Positions 21,447 through 30,473 of a stretch of DNA of 64,000 nt are shown piece by piece (position 1 is the stretch's first letter; the number at the start of each line of letters is the position of its first letter). Source of the DNA: Euglena gracilis (lineage: Eukaryota > Euglenida > Euglenophyceae > Euglenales). The position numbers and the translations under genes were made by a program. The notes under the pieces are model-generated. The model saw only the letters and a program-made list of their open reading frames with translations. It ran no database searches and had not been told where the DNA came from. The stretch is taken from assembly GCA_039621445.1 (NCBI GenBank), contig CP154957.1, positions 22,218,761 through 22,282,760 of the forward strand, written 5' to 3'.

Positions 21447-22017
21447 AGAAATTTTCCGTTTTGTTGAGCGAAAATTGTCTTCCAGGGATTCTCAAGACAT
21501 GATACACAGTTCCAGGGAGCCAAATGCATTTGGAAACCGGAGGGCCAGGTCTGCTAAGGCAGATCGGGCCAAGGGGTCCAGGACACCCTCCCCAACACGG
21601 TCAGCAAAGGGGGGCGAAACGGTGGCAAAACCGTCCGTTGGAAAATCAGATTCACAGGTGACAGCTCCTGCGACCAATGCAAACGTGAACCCCCCCGTGC
21701 AAAATCCAGTGCCAGTGGTTCGATCACGGTCATTACCACCCCCTCAGCAATCTCAATTCGGCAATGGGGGGGGATGGAGAAATGATTCTGGGTGGAATTC
21801 CAATGCCAATGCCAATTTTCAGGGAAATCAGTGGTGGCACTCAAATCAACAGAATTTTGATTCACAGTCTGGTGGTGGCAAAGGCAAAGGCAAAGGCAAG
21901 GGCAAAGGAAACAATTCTTGGGGGAAAGGAAACAATGGAAATGACTGGTCTAGGGGAAAGGGCCAGGATGGTGGAAAAGGCAAAGGAAAAGGAAGGGGGA
22001 AAGGAAACCGTTGCTAG
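21376..22017 (+). CDS. Family C nucleocapsid-like basic region, no zinc knuckle
   Basis: Overlaps the gag end in the +1 frame; the overlap includes CCAAAAAATGGG, a plausible slip site. The frame reads RRARSAKADRAKGSR, a Pro/Asn linker and a C-terminal tail of Gly-Lys repeats (GKGKGKGKGKG, NNSWGKGNN). It has a single Cys and no CCHC motif, so RNA binding would rest on the basic tail, which is inference. It ends in TAG (22015-22017) and the same phase continues open into Pol, so stop read-through is a possible gag-pol strategy. Confidence 0.65.
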   Translation: MGNQSQARTKGSKLWRNSQKMGVEEIFRFVERKLSSRDSQDMIHSSREPNAFGNRRARSAKADRAKGSRTPSPTRSAKGGETVAKPSVGKSDSQVTAPATNANVNPPVQNPVPVVRSRSLPPPQQSQFGNGGGWRNDSGWNSNANANFQGNQWWHSNQQNFDSQSGGGKGKGKGKGKGNNSWGKGNNGNDWSRGKGQDGGKGKGKGRGKGNRC

Positions 22018-22035
22018 GACAGCCGGGGTGGACCG

Positions 22036-24243
22036 TTGGGGGCGGGAGCCGCCCCGGGCTCGCATACCCAGCCCCACACAAAGACATACGCAAATCCCAG
22101 GTGGCATGAGAAATCTCGTGCGAGTGAAAACAAAACCACGATGAAAAATCTGCCATCCCAGGAGATCTCTGCGCAAGGTGTGTCCAGTGTGTCGGGTGTG
22201 TGTGTGCGTGACGTGCAAATCTGTGATTCAGCCCAAATCTGTAAAAAACCAGACCTCATAAGAGGTCGTGCACAGCCTTCCGTAAAGAAAAGAGCTTTAG
22301 ACCTTTTTTGCGGTAAAGGCTCGGTTGGGGATTGCCTGAGAGAGCAGGGGTTTAAGGTTGTGTCAGTGGACATAAACCCCAGATTTAACCCAACCCACTG
22401 TGCAAATATTTTGGAGTGGAGATATTGGAGGTACCCCCCCGGATATTTTCAGATCATCGCTGCGGGGGTGCCCTGTACAGAATATAGCTTGGCCAAAACA
22501 TTGGGAGTCAGAAATTTGGAGGGGGCAGATCGGCTGGTCAAAAAAACTTTGGAGATTGTCGAATATTTCAAACCAAAATTGTGGTGGATTGAAAATCCCC
22601 GTCATGGACTTTTGCGGAAAAGACCCTGTGTTCAAAATCTGACTTTTGTCGATGTTGATTATTGTCAATTTTCAGATTGGGGATATCAAAAGCCCACCCG
22701 AATCTGGGGGAGCGAAAATCTGAGCAAGCTACAAAACAAACTTTGTGATGGCCAGACCTGCCCGAATTTGATTCCTGGGGGGAGGAGTCACCGAGAAAAG
22801 TTGGGAGGATATGGAATGACAGTTGGCACCCAGAAAAAATGGAGGATGCCCAAACAACTGGTGGAGTATTTGTTAACCGTGTTGGAACGAAAAAGCGGAT
22901 ATCGTAGGGAGGATTATGCTGTTAGGAAAGTTTGTATGGAGGAAATTGAGAAGGAATTTCGGGTTAAGGCGGAACGGGATTGTTTTGCAACCAGCCAAAA
23001 TGCCAGGTGTGAAAAGTTTTACGGGGAGGATGATGATGCCATGAAGAAGGATTGGGGGGCGGAGGAAACGTTGTGGATGAACCCCCCCTGGACTTTGTGG
23101 CCTGAGGTGGCTGAAAAATTGCAAAATTCCAATTGTCGGGCAATTTGTATTTGCCCAGACTGGAATAGGAGGTGGGTGAAAAATCTGGTGGCTATGGCTG
23201 TCAAAAAGATTTATTTTCCCAAGGGGACAAAGTTGTTTGAGGCTGATGGGAGGATTTTGAGGGGTACCCGTTGGGAGGTGTGGGCCTTGTTGATCGATAG
23301 AAGGCAACCCTCCCAGGGGGGGGCAGCCCCGGGGAAGAAAAAATTGGTGCGGCTGAAAAAAAGAATGTTGAGGGGGACGAAAACTCGGGGAGGATCGAAG
23401 AAACTTGGGGAGGACAGACAATTGCTGTTAAGAACTCAGATTAAGTTGGCAAATGGGGAGGAAAAAACGGCCAGAATTTTGATTGACACGGGGGCGGAGG
23501 CAAACCTCATTCGACAAGGGTTGATAGGGGGCCTAATGTATCCTGCTAAGGACCCGTTAAGGTTTGAAACTGCCAATGGGCAAACTTTGGCGGGGGGGAG
23601 CAGATGTGCAAAGGTGAAAATGATCCTTCAACAAAATTGGAATGAGGAAAGGGAAATTGAGTGTGTGGAATATGAGGTCGAATTTTATGAGGCAAACATC
23701 AAAGTTGATGCAATTCTTTCTTATCCATGGTTGGCGGAGGCAAAACTGGGAATTTTTCCACACCACAAGGCGTTGGTGAAAGACAGCCCCGACCTGATTT
23801 TTTTGCGTGGTGTTGAAAGACGGAGGGGTCCGCAAAAATTCAGGGATGACACAAATTTTTCAGTGGACAATGTGACTGTGGCGGACGGGTCTTCGTTTGG
23901 GTTGCAAAAACTTGGTCTTTGTTTGCCATTGGAAGGGTTGGACCAGGAATTGCAATTTTTGAGTGATGAGGACCTAGGGGAGGTTGCCACAAATTTGGAG
24001 GGAAGTGACCCCCCAGTGCAAGTTATCAACCGAATGATAATTGCAAGGGAGGGGGAGGACAAAAAAAGAGGAGGAACGGGTAGTCAAGTTGAGGGAACAA
24101 GTTTTGGAAGATTACCGGGGGACGGTATTTCGGTCATCGCCATTTCCAGACCCCCCCGAAAGAGGACAATATGGTTATGCATACATACCTTTGAAGGAGG
24201 GGGCAAAGCCAACCAGACAGAAGCCTTTTTTCATGCACGGTGA
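22036..24243 (+). CDS. Family C Pol N-terminal part: C5-MTase-like, Dam-like MTase, protease
   Basis: A 735-codon frame in phase with the NC region across TAG 22015. Residues 86-250: C5-methyltransferase-like (RALDLFCGKGSVGDC motif I, AAGVPCTEYSLAKT with the catalytic Cys, IENPRHGLLRKR, VDVDYCQFSDWGYQKPTRIW). Residues 305-420: Dam-like domain (ERDCFATSQNARCEKFYG, DDDAMKKDW, LWMNPPW, ICPDWNRRW). Residues 460-600: retropepsin (ILIDTGAEANLI, ILSYPWL). The order of the first two domains is the reverse of family B. After about residue 675 the phase is lost near an A-run (about 24,065), and RT begins in another frame. Confidence 0.85.
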   Translation: MGAGAAPGSHTQPHTKTYANPRWHEKSRASENKTTMKNLPSQEISAQGVSSVSGVCVRDVQICDSAQICKKPDLIRGRAQPSVKKRALDLFCGKGSVGDCLREQGFKVVSVDINPRFNPTHCANILEWRYWRYPPGYFQIIAAGVPCTEYSLAKTLGVRNLEGADRLVKKTLEIVEYFKPKLWWIENPRHGLLRKRPCVQNLTFVDVDYCQFSDWGYQKPTRIWGSENLSKLQNKLCDGQTCPNLIPGGRSHREKLGGYGMTVGTQKKWRMPKQLVEYLLTVLERKSGYRREDYAVRKVCMEEIEKEFRVKAERDCFATSQNARCEKFYGEDDDAMKKDWGAEETLWMNPPWTLWPEVAEKLQNSNCRAICICPDWNRRWVKNLVAMAVKKIYFPKGTKLFEADGRILRGTRWEVWALLIDRRQPSQGGAAPGKKKLVRLKKRMLRGTKTRGGSKKLGEDRQLLLRTQIKLANGEEKTARILIDTGAEANLIRQGLIGGLMYPAKDPLRFETANGQTLAGGSRCAKVKMILQQNWNEEREIECVEYEVEFYEANIKVDAILSYPWLAEAKLGIFPHHKALVKDSPDLIFLRGVERRRGPQKFRDDTNFSVDNVTVADGSSFGLQKLGLCLPLEGLDQELQFLSDEDLGEVATNLEGSDPPVQVINRMIIAREGEDKKRGGTGSQVEGTSFGRLPGDGISVIAISRPPRKRTIWLCIHTFEGGGKANQTEAFFHAR

Positions 24244-24361
24244 GAGAAAAGAGGCACTTGAAAAAATCACACAAGACTGGCTCGACAAAAAATACATTGA
24301 GCCAGCCACAGCCAAAAATTCTGAATGGCTGTCCCAGACTTTTCCAGTTCCAACGGGACTA
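24076..24361 (+). pseudogene. Family C reverse transcriptase, N-terminal remnant (core deleted)
   Basis: Reads VLEDYRGTVFRSSPFPDPPERG, then KEGAKPTRQKPFF and WLDKKYIEPATAKNSEWLSQ, the usual start of a Ty3 RT, then jumps at about 24,355 straight to RRPAPGKLRAIEKW, which is the RT thumb. Compared with family B about 170 residues are missing, including the YVDD box. No RT activity can come from this copy. Confidence 0.8.
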
Positions 24362-26988
24362 GGAGGCCTGCACCGGGTAAGTTACGAGCGATCGAAAAGT
24401 GGGAGGTTCCAAAAACAATTACGGCTTTGAGAGCCTTTTTGGGATTCACAAATTATTACAATGCATACATTCACATGTATGCGGAAGTGGCTGCCCGACT
24501 GCAAGACAAATTGAAAGTCCCCAGGGAGGTGGGAAAGAAAGGAAGTCGAAAACCTGTGGAATTTGATGGGGAGGATTTAAAAGCTTTTGAGGAGCTGAAA
24601 AAAAGGTTGTGTTCGGGCCTAATGTTGCAACGGGTAGACCCAGATAAACCCTTTGTGCTAAGGGTTGATGCCAGTGGGTACGCCGTGGGGGCAACGTTAG
24701 AGCAAATGAAGGAGGGGGGAGGAAGACCCACAGCCCAAGATGTGATTGAGAAAAAAGCTGTGCCAGTGGCTTTTATGTCTCGAAAATTGACCGAGGGGCA
24801 ACGAAAATGGACCCCCAGGGAGTTGGAGACGTACGCCATAATTTTGGCACTACAAAAATGGGAAAGTTGGATAGGATTGCAACCCGTTTTGGTTTTAACC
24901 GACCACCAAAGTTTGGAGTCTTGGACAAGGGAAGTCCTAGATACACCCAGTGGTCCGGTGGGGAGGAGGGCGAGATGGCACCAAATTTTCTCCAAGTATG
25001 ATTTGACGGTGGGATATATCCCGGGTAAAGAAAACACCATAGCCGATATCCTTAGTCGGTGGGCATACCCAGCTTCACAGGCCCTAAGGGACATAAGTAA
25101 GCACGGGTCGGCCGAAGACAAGGATGAAATGGAAAATTTTATCCGGGAGGAAAAAGAAGAGGAAAAACAGTGTTTGGAGATAAGAATCAAAAACCAGCCC
25201 AATTTACGAAATGCCTGGATACGGGGGGTGACAACCCGTAGTGGCAAAAACGTAACACCTGAGGAGGAAAAAGGAGAGTGCACAAGGAGGGGAACCGAGG
25301 GTGGGGTAGACCCAGGAGGAAAAGACACCCCTGTGGACACCCACTCACAAGGGCCCAGGAAAGAAAAGAAACGAGTTCATTTTTGGGATGAGAAAGTGGG
25401 GGGGGAGACGACCCCTGTCCCGGAGACGGCTGAAAGTTCGAGGGGGGACACTCGTATGGAAGTGGGGGACGCCCTGCCAAGTACGACCCCTAAGGATATT
25501 AAGCCCATATGGGAGCGTGATTGGGGGGAAGCATATTCCCACTGCCCCACATGGAAAGAAAAATGGGTAGCTACCAAAGGTGATTCAATTTGGCCAAAGG
25601 GCTTCAAAGTGCTAAATGGCCAATTGTTTTTCGAGGAAAAGTTGTGTGTGCCTGAAAGTTTTCAACACTTGGTGATTCAGGAAATTCACGAGTTTTTGGG
25701 GCACGTTGGCCCTGAAAAAGTTTGGAAACACATGACAATCCGTTTTGTTTGGGCTGATGAAAAGGCTGCAAAGCAACTCAACCAAAATTGCAGCAAAAAT
25801 TGTTCCACATGCCAAGCGAGTGTGAGGGGGGAGAGTTTGAAAGGACCGATCGAGTCCACACCCATACCCCCTGCACTAATGACAAGTGTTGCCATCGATT
25901 TGTTTCGAATGCCAAGAGTTTTACACGATGGGGGGGAGTACGACACCCTAGCCCTTTGTGTGGATAGGCATTCGGGTTGGATTGTGGGGGTTGCATGCAA
26001 GGACAAGGGATTAACCGGTGCCAAGTTGGCTAAGGAAATGGTGAAAAATCAGTGGAGGCCTTTTGGGGTTCCCTCGGTCATCTCAAGCGACCAAGGGAGC
26101 CATTTCACAAGCACTTGGTGGAAAAACATGTGTGCACTTTTGGGGATTAGGCAGGCGTATTCCCAAGCGTACCACCACCAAGCAAACGGGAGGGTTGAGA
26201 GAGCCGGACAGCAGGTAATGGAGGTGTTGAGAAAATTGTACGTGGAGGAAAAAATTAATTGGGTTGAAGCTTTACCCCAAGTTTTGGACCGAATTCACGA
26301 CGTAAAGGGGGAAAGCGGATTGAGCCCATATGAAATTGTGACTGGAAGGGAAAGACCATTAGCAGGGGTACCCTACCAACCACCCAAAGAATGTGAGGAT
26401 TCGGTGGAGTTTTTCCATAGGATGCAAGACATTGATGGGAGGGTGGCTAGGATACTCAACAAAAAGCATGAGGAGGAGGTGGCAAGGATAAATAAGGGGA
26501 GGAAAGAAATGGAACCCCTAAAGGTGGGGACGACGGTTTGGTATAGGAGACCCGAGGGGTCGGGTGAGAAGCTTGACTCTAGGTGGGTGGGACCTGGGGT
26601 CGTGAAGGGTAGAGAAGGGGAACGGAGTTATGTAATTGAGATGAAACCTGGGGTAGAGACAAAAGCTCATAGGAGTTTTTTGAAGGAATATCGGGAACCC
26701 CAAGTTGAAGGTAAGGGGGTGCCTCTTTTTTATTATAAACGGACCGAAAAAGAAGAACAGGCATTACCTGATGAGTGGGAGGTGGAAAAAATTCTAAGGC
26801 ACCGGAAAGGAAAAGATGGAAAATGGGAATTTTTGACCAAGTGGGTCGGATATGAGGACGGGGAGGAGACCTGGGAACCGGCTGGAAATTTCATTCACAG
26901 ATTCAGTGAAGAGTTTGTGAAGTATTGTCGTGAGAAAAAAGTGAAAATGGACATAATGTCCGAATTAAAAATTGATGGTGGGCCGTAG
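24325..26988 (+). CDS. Family C RNase H, integrase and chromodomain
   Basis: Open for 887 codons. RT thumb/connection first (TALRAFLGFTNYYNAY), then RNase H (LRVDASGYAVGATLEQ, TPRELETYAI, VLTDHQSLESW with Asp, Glu, Asp), a charged linker, the zinc-binding integrase N-terminus (H residues in IHEFLGHVG, CSTC), the DDE core (AIDLFRMP, SSDQGSHFTS, NGRVERAG) and a chromodomain (WEVEKILRHRKG, TKWVGYEDGEETWEP). All catalytic residues are present, so this part could still act in trans. The frame ends TAG (26986) with TGA four codons later. Confidence 0.9.
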   Translation: MAVPDFSSSNGTRRPAPGKLRAIEKWEVPKTITALRAFLGFTNYYNAYIHMYAEVAARLQDKLKVPREVGKKGSRKPVEFDGEDLKAFEELKKRLCSGLMLQRVDPDKPFVLRVDASGYAVGATLEQMKEGGGRPTAQDVIEKKAVPVAFMSRKLTEGQRKWTPRELETYAIILALQKWESWIGLQPVLVLTDHQSLESWTREVLDTPSGPVGRRARWHQIFSKYDLTVGYIPGKENTIADILSRWAYPASQALRDISKHGSAEDKDEMENFIREEKEEEKQCLEIRIKNQPNLRNAWIRGVTTRSGKNVTPEEEKGECTRRGTEGGVDPGGKDTPVDTHSQGPRKEKKRVHFWDEKVGGETTPVPETAESSRGDTRMEVGDALPSTTPKDIKPIWERDWGEAYSHCPTWKEKWVATKGDSIWPKGFKVLNGQLFFEEKLCVPESFQHLVIQEIHEFLGHVGPEKVWKHMTIRFVWADEKAAKQLNQNCSKNCSTCQASVRGESLKGPIESTPIPPALMTSVAIDLFRMPRVLHDGGEYDTLALCVDRHSGWIVGVACKDKGLTGAKLAKEMVKNQWRPFGVPSVISSDQGSHFTSTWWKNMCALLGIRQAYSQAYHHQANGRVERAGQQVMEVLRKLYVEEKINWVEALPQVLDRIHDVKGESGLSPYEIVTGRERPLAGVPYQPPKECEDSVEFFHRMQDIDGRVARILNKKHEEEVARINKGRKEMEPLKVGTTVWYRRPEGSGEKLDSRWVGPGVVKGREGERSYVIEMKPGVETKAHRSFLKEYREPQVEGKGVPLFYYKRTEKEEQALPDEWEVEKILRHRKGKDGKWEFLTKWVGYEDGEETWEPAGNFIHRFSEEFVKYCREKKVKMDIMSELKIDGGP

Positions 26989-28117
26989 GCTCTAAGGTGA
27001 GCCATAAGGCCCTGTCCAAGGCTCTACGGTGAGCCTAATGGGAAGGCAAAGTGCTGTTTTTAACCCAACACCAAAATTCAAAAAGCTGGCTTTGCACGTC
27101 CGTGTGTGTGTTTGTGCGCACATGTACACGACAGTGTGAAAGGAAGAATGTACAAATGCAAGGATTTGCAAGGAGAATGGAGAAAGGTAAAAAAAAGGCC
27201 CCGCAAGGGGGCCGGGGCACCACAGTATATATTCGCTGTACGTTCGCTATATTGCCGTCCGCTGTCTCCCTTCCCTCCCTCTACCTTACCCCGCTGCCCT
27301 TACACCTTACCCCACATTGCCGTCACGTCCCATATGGTGGTGTTGTAAGGAGTCCTTTTCAAAGCATTGGATATGTGGATGATGTGGTTGGGAGTCCATG
27401 GTCACATAATGAGCCCCCCTTTCGGTTTGACAAATATCCCCCCGGCCCGAGGAGGGGGGGGGGGCGCTTGATTTTTTAAAAAAATCCCCCCGGCCCGAGG
27501 AGGGGGGGGGGCGTTTGATTTTTTTGACAAAAATCCCCCCGGCCCGAGGAGGGGGGGGGGCGTTTGATTTTTGGACAAAAATCCCCCCGGCCCGAGGAGG
27601 GGGGGGGGCGTTTGATTTTTGGACAAAAATCCCACCGGCCCGCGGAGGGGGGGGGGGGGGGCGTTTGATTTTTGGACAAAAATCCCCCGGCCCGAGGAGG
27701 GGGGGGCGCTCGATTTTTGGACAAAAATCCCCCCGGCCCGAGGAGGGGGGGGGGCGCTCGATTTTTTGTCAAAAATCCCCCCGGCCCGAGGAGGGGGGGG
27801 GCGCCAACCGAATTTTTACCAAAAATCCCCCGACCCGTTGGAAAGGGGGGGGGGCAGATCTTGGTGAAGACCCTCATGCCACCCGTGAGAAGCGGGGGGG
27901 GGGGGCAGCCAAAAATCCATTGGTTGGTGAACTGAATCTTTCCCAAGGGTTCAAAGGCACTTGAAAGCCATAGTCCCTGAATTTTGTTTCCCGTTTGGTT
28001 GGTTCAAGGGATCATGTGTGGGACATAGGCTTTGGGTGAAGGAGTGCCGATTGGAGGAGTTTCCCCCTCTTTGGTGAGGAGGGGGGGGGGGCGAGTTTTT
28101 GTTGTCCGACTAAGGTC
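26989..28117 (+). other. Family C 3' untranslated region with G-rich minisatellite
   Basis: The region holds no protein-like frame. From about 27,432 to 27,850 there are about eight units of 48-50 bp of the form CCCCCCGGCCCGAGGAGG followed by a long G-run, GCG(C/T)TTGATTTTT and GACAAAAAT. The G-runs vary in length from unit to unit. Family B has a comparable G/C-run region in the same place. Confidence 0.7.
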
Positions 28118-28130
28118 GCAAGGGAGGGGG
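28118..28130 (+). other. Polypurine tract of family C
   Basis: GCAAGGGAGGGGG ends directly at the 3' LTR start TGTCGGCC, the usual place for the plus-strand primer. Confidence 0.6.
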
Positions 28131-28706
28131 TGTCGGCCGCCGGCTTTCGCCAGCAGCCAAAAATTGCCAGAAAGCGCAAATTTCAAAGTCGCGGGTAACA
28201 GCCAATCAGTTAAAAAAACCCGCGACTTAAATTGGAAGCGGGTCAAATTTCAAAGACCTTTCAAATTCTTTTTGTTCACAGAACTTGAGGGGTTTTCCCC
28301 ATCATTTGGCAAAGAGGAAATACATTGAATTGGATTTGATCAATCACATTGTTGAATTGGTATTGACAGTTACATTGTTGGTCATTACATTGTTGGTGGA
28401 GTTATTGAAGGCAATTTGGTATTGGAATCAAGGACACCCTACAACACCGCCATCACCACCGCCGCCTATATTCCCTATACCCCTCTTCCTTGCCCCAGGT
28501 TGTTTTTTTCCATCACATTCTGTCACTCTCACAGATTTCCAACATTGTGATTGCTTCCCCGGTGGGTTGGGATTCATTTCAGATTCAGTGGGTTGGTTTT
28601 TGCCTACAAGGTGTGCGTGAGAGAGAGAGAGAGGTGAGATTTTCACACCAAATGGCAGATTTTTCGGTGTTCACCAAATTTTCAGAAAACATTAAAAAAA
28701 CGATCC
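28131..28706 (+). repeat. 3' LTR of family C, lacking its last 220 bp
   Basis: Matches 17182-17760 almost base for base, apart from a few changes and a small gap near the start. It stops at CGATCC (28706), inside the GATCC/TACGC motif, and continues directly into family B gag on the other strand. The 222 bp that close the 5' LTR are absent. Confidence 0.8.
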
Positions 28707-30274
28707 AGGAGGCATATTGCCCCCCGCGGCACCCGAGCCATTGGCACTCTGGGCCCCCGGCGTGGACTGGGTCTGGGGGTCTGTGGTTGCCGGGGGCACT
28801 CTGGCTTCGGGGCCTCGGGGGTCCTCGCTCTCCGGCCCCACTCCTCTGGGTGGCTGCGGTAGCTCCTGGATGGGGGGGCAAAAATTTCAAAATTTTCGAT
28901 TTTCTTTTCCAAAACGAAAAGCCGATTTTTTATTTCGGCATTTTCTTTTGGTGCCCCCTTCATTGTTGAGTCCACCTCCAGGAGCAGGGCGTTGTGGGCC
29001 TGGATCACCTGCCCGTGGGTGGTGACCTCGGCCCACAGCTCCTGCAGGCTGTGGCCCTGCCCCTCAGCCCTGGCCCTTAGCTCCCTTATGTCCTCCCTTA
29101 TGGTCCCTTGTTGTTCGGCGATGGCTGTGGCCTGTCCGTCCAGCTGTGCTCGAAAATTTTGCAGGGCCTGTGCAATCCCTGCATTTCTTTCTCGCAGCCC
29201 CCCGAGTTCACCCGTCAGCTGGTTCAATTTTTGGTCCAGGGCCTCGGCCTGGGCCTGCTGCCGCCCGCTGGCCAGGTCCTGGCTCCTCATCACCTCCTCC
29301 GTCGTCCGGACGGAGGTGATGAGCAGCTCCTCAAAATTTTTCACCCGCCCAGCCATCGCCTCGTTGAACCCCGGCCCTTCAGCTGGCTGGTGACCCTGGC
29401 TGGCGATGGCCTCGAGCCCCTGGACCCTCTGGGCTAGTTGGGCCACAGTCCCGAGGCTTTCGCCCAGCCGGGTGGTCACCAGCTCGCTCAGGGCTGTCAT
29501 CCCCCCAGAAAAATTTTCCATCTGCTTCTGCTGCAGATTTTGAAAATTTTCAGCCAGCTGGGACGCTAGCCCAGCCTGGGTTCTTTCCATTTGCTGCACC
29601 ACTCCTTGAAAGTTTTCCGTGACTCGCTGAAACTGCAGGGACACCAACTGCTCCAGGCGGCTAACTGAAGCAGCTGTGGTGGCCCCCGCTTCAGCAAGCC
29701 GACTTTGCAGGTCGCCAACCCAACCGTCCAACCGCTGGATCTCCTGCCCCAGAACCACTGAGGCAGCGGCCTGTGCCTCCGCCTCCTCCCACAGCCTCTG
29801 GGGGGGGTGCGGGGGGTGCCTCCCCTTCGGGCTCTGTTCTGGCACCAACCCCCCCTGGGCCGTCTGGTCCTCGTCCTCCACCATTTCCCCTGCTGGGGGC
29901 AGCTCCTGCAGTTGCCATTGGGTGGTTCCGTCTGGGGCATGTCCTTGGGGCCCATCATGCTCGGGCCCGGCATGCACCAGCGAGCAATGGTCGGGTCCGG
30001 CTGGGAAATGCCCAGACCCGACATGGCTCACCGGCGCATGTGCCGGCGCGGCATCCCCAGGGTTTTGCCAGGGCCCCGCCTCCAATAGAAGGGGCTGGGC
30101 ATGGCCTGCAAATTCTTCTTCGTCTTCTTCTTCTGCTGGTTCTTCCTCTTCTTCTTTGATCTTCCCTCGCATTGCAAACTGCCACATGACCTGCCTGGTC
30201 ATGTCATGCACAAACCCTGGCATGACCAAGCTGGGCATGCCGGAGAGCAGTCCCAGGCTGCTGGGCAATGCCAT
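28707..30274 (-). pseudogene. Family B gag N-terminal part, interrupted by element C
   Basis: From the first in-frame ATG after the primer-binding site (30274, MALPSSLGLL) this reads Met-rich and acidic stretches (IKEEEEEPAEEEDEEE), a Pro/Gly/His segment, then a coiled coil of about 280 residues (EIQRLDGWVGDLQSRLAE, LAENFQNLQQKQMENFSG). The reading reaches a basic Pro-rich end and breaks at 28707, where element C is inserted; the gag repeat region resumes at 17181. Family C gag has the same plan of acidic N-terminus, coiled coil and capsid, without obvious sequence identity. The start codon is my choice; the frame is open further upstream through the LTR. Confidence 0.75.
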
Positions 30275-30461
30275 GCCGGACCCAGATGGTTCAGGTTGCT
30301 GGGGGTCCGGCTGGGCATGCCCGGCGATGGCCAGGAGCTGTTGGGCCTGGCCGTAATGGCTGGGGCTGCCATGGCTGTGGCTGGTGTTGTCCTCTTCATC
30401 CTCCTGGTAATCTGGGAGATCCCCAGGCTCACCTAGTGTGAGCCCAGAGGGCTCAAACCCC

Positions 30462-30473
30462 CCTCTGCTACCA
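30462..30473 (-). other. Primer-binding site of family B
   Basis: Minus strand reads TGGTAGCAGAGG directly after the LTR end CTACA. All 12 bases fit the complement of the 3' end of a eukaryotic initiator-Met tRNA (non-seed-plant type). Confidence 0.8.

Larger units (their letters stand above)
17182..28706 (+). mobile_element. Family C Ty3/gypsy chromovirus with two methyltransferase domains, nested in B gag
   Basis: Direct repeats at 17182-17760 and 28131-28706 bound a plus-strand element: LTR, primer-binding site (17983), gag, basic NC, Pol (C5-MTase-like, Dam-like, protease, deleted RT, RNase H, integrase, chromodomain), 3' repeats, purine tract and 3' LTR. On both sides the flank is family B gag on the opposite strand. 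The RT core is deleted, gag has an in-frame TAG, and the 3' LTR is short by about 220 bp, so this copy is not autonomous. Confidence 0.85.

Noticed and set aside
27515-27964. Plus- and minus-strand frames over the G-run minisatellite
   Set aside because: They are translations of the 48-50 bp repeat; length changes in the G-runs break them between units.
29676-30356. Plus-strand frames opposite B gag N-terminus
   Set aside because: Shadow frames of the minus-strand coiled-coil gag; composition is Cys/Ser/Trp-rich without protein-like features.
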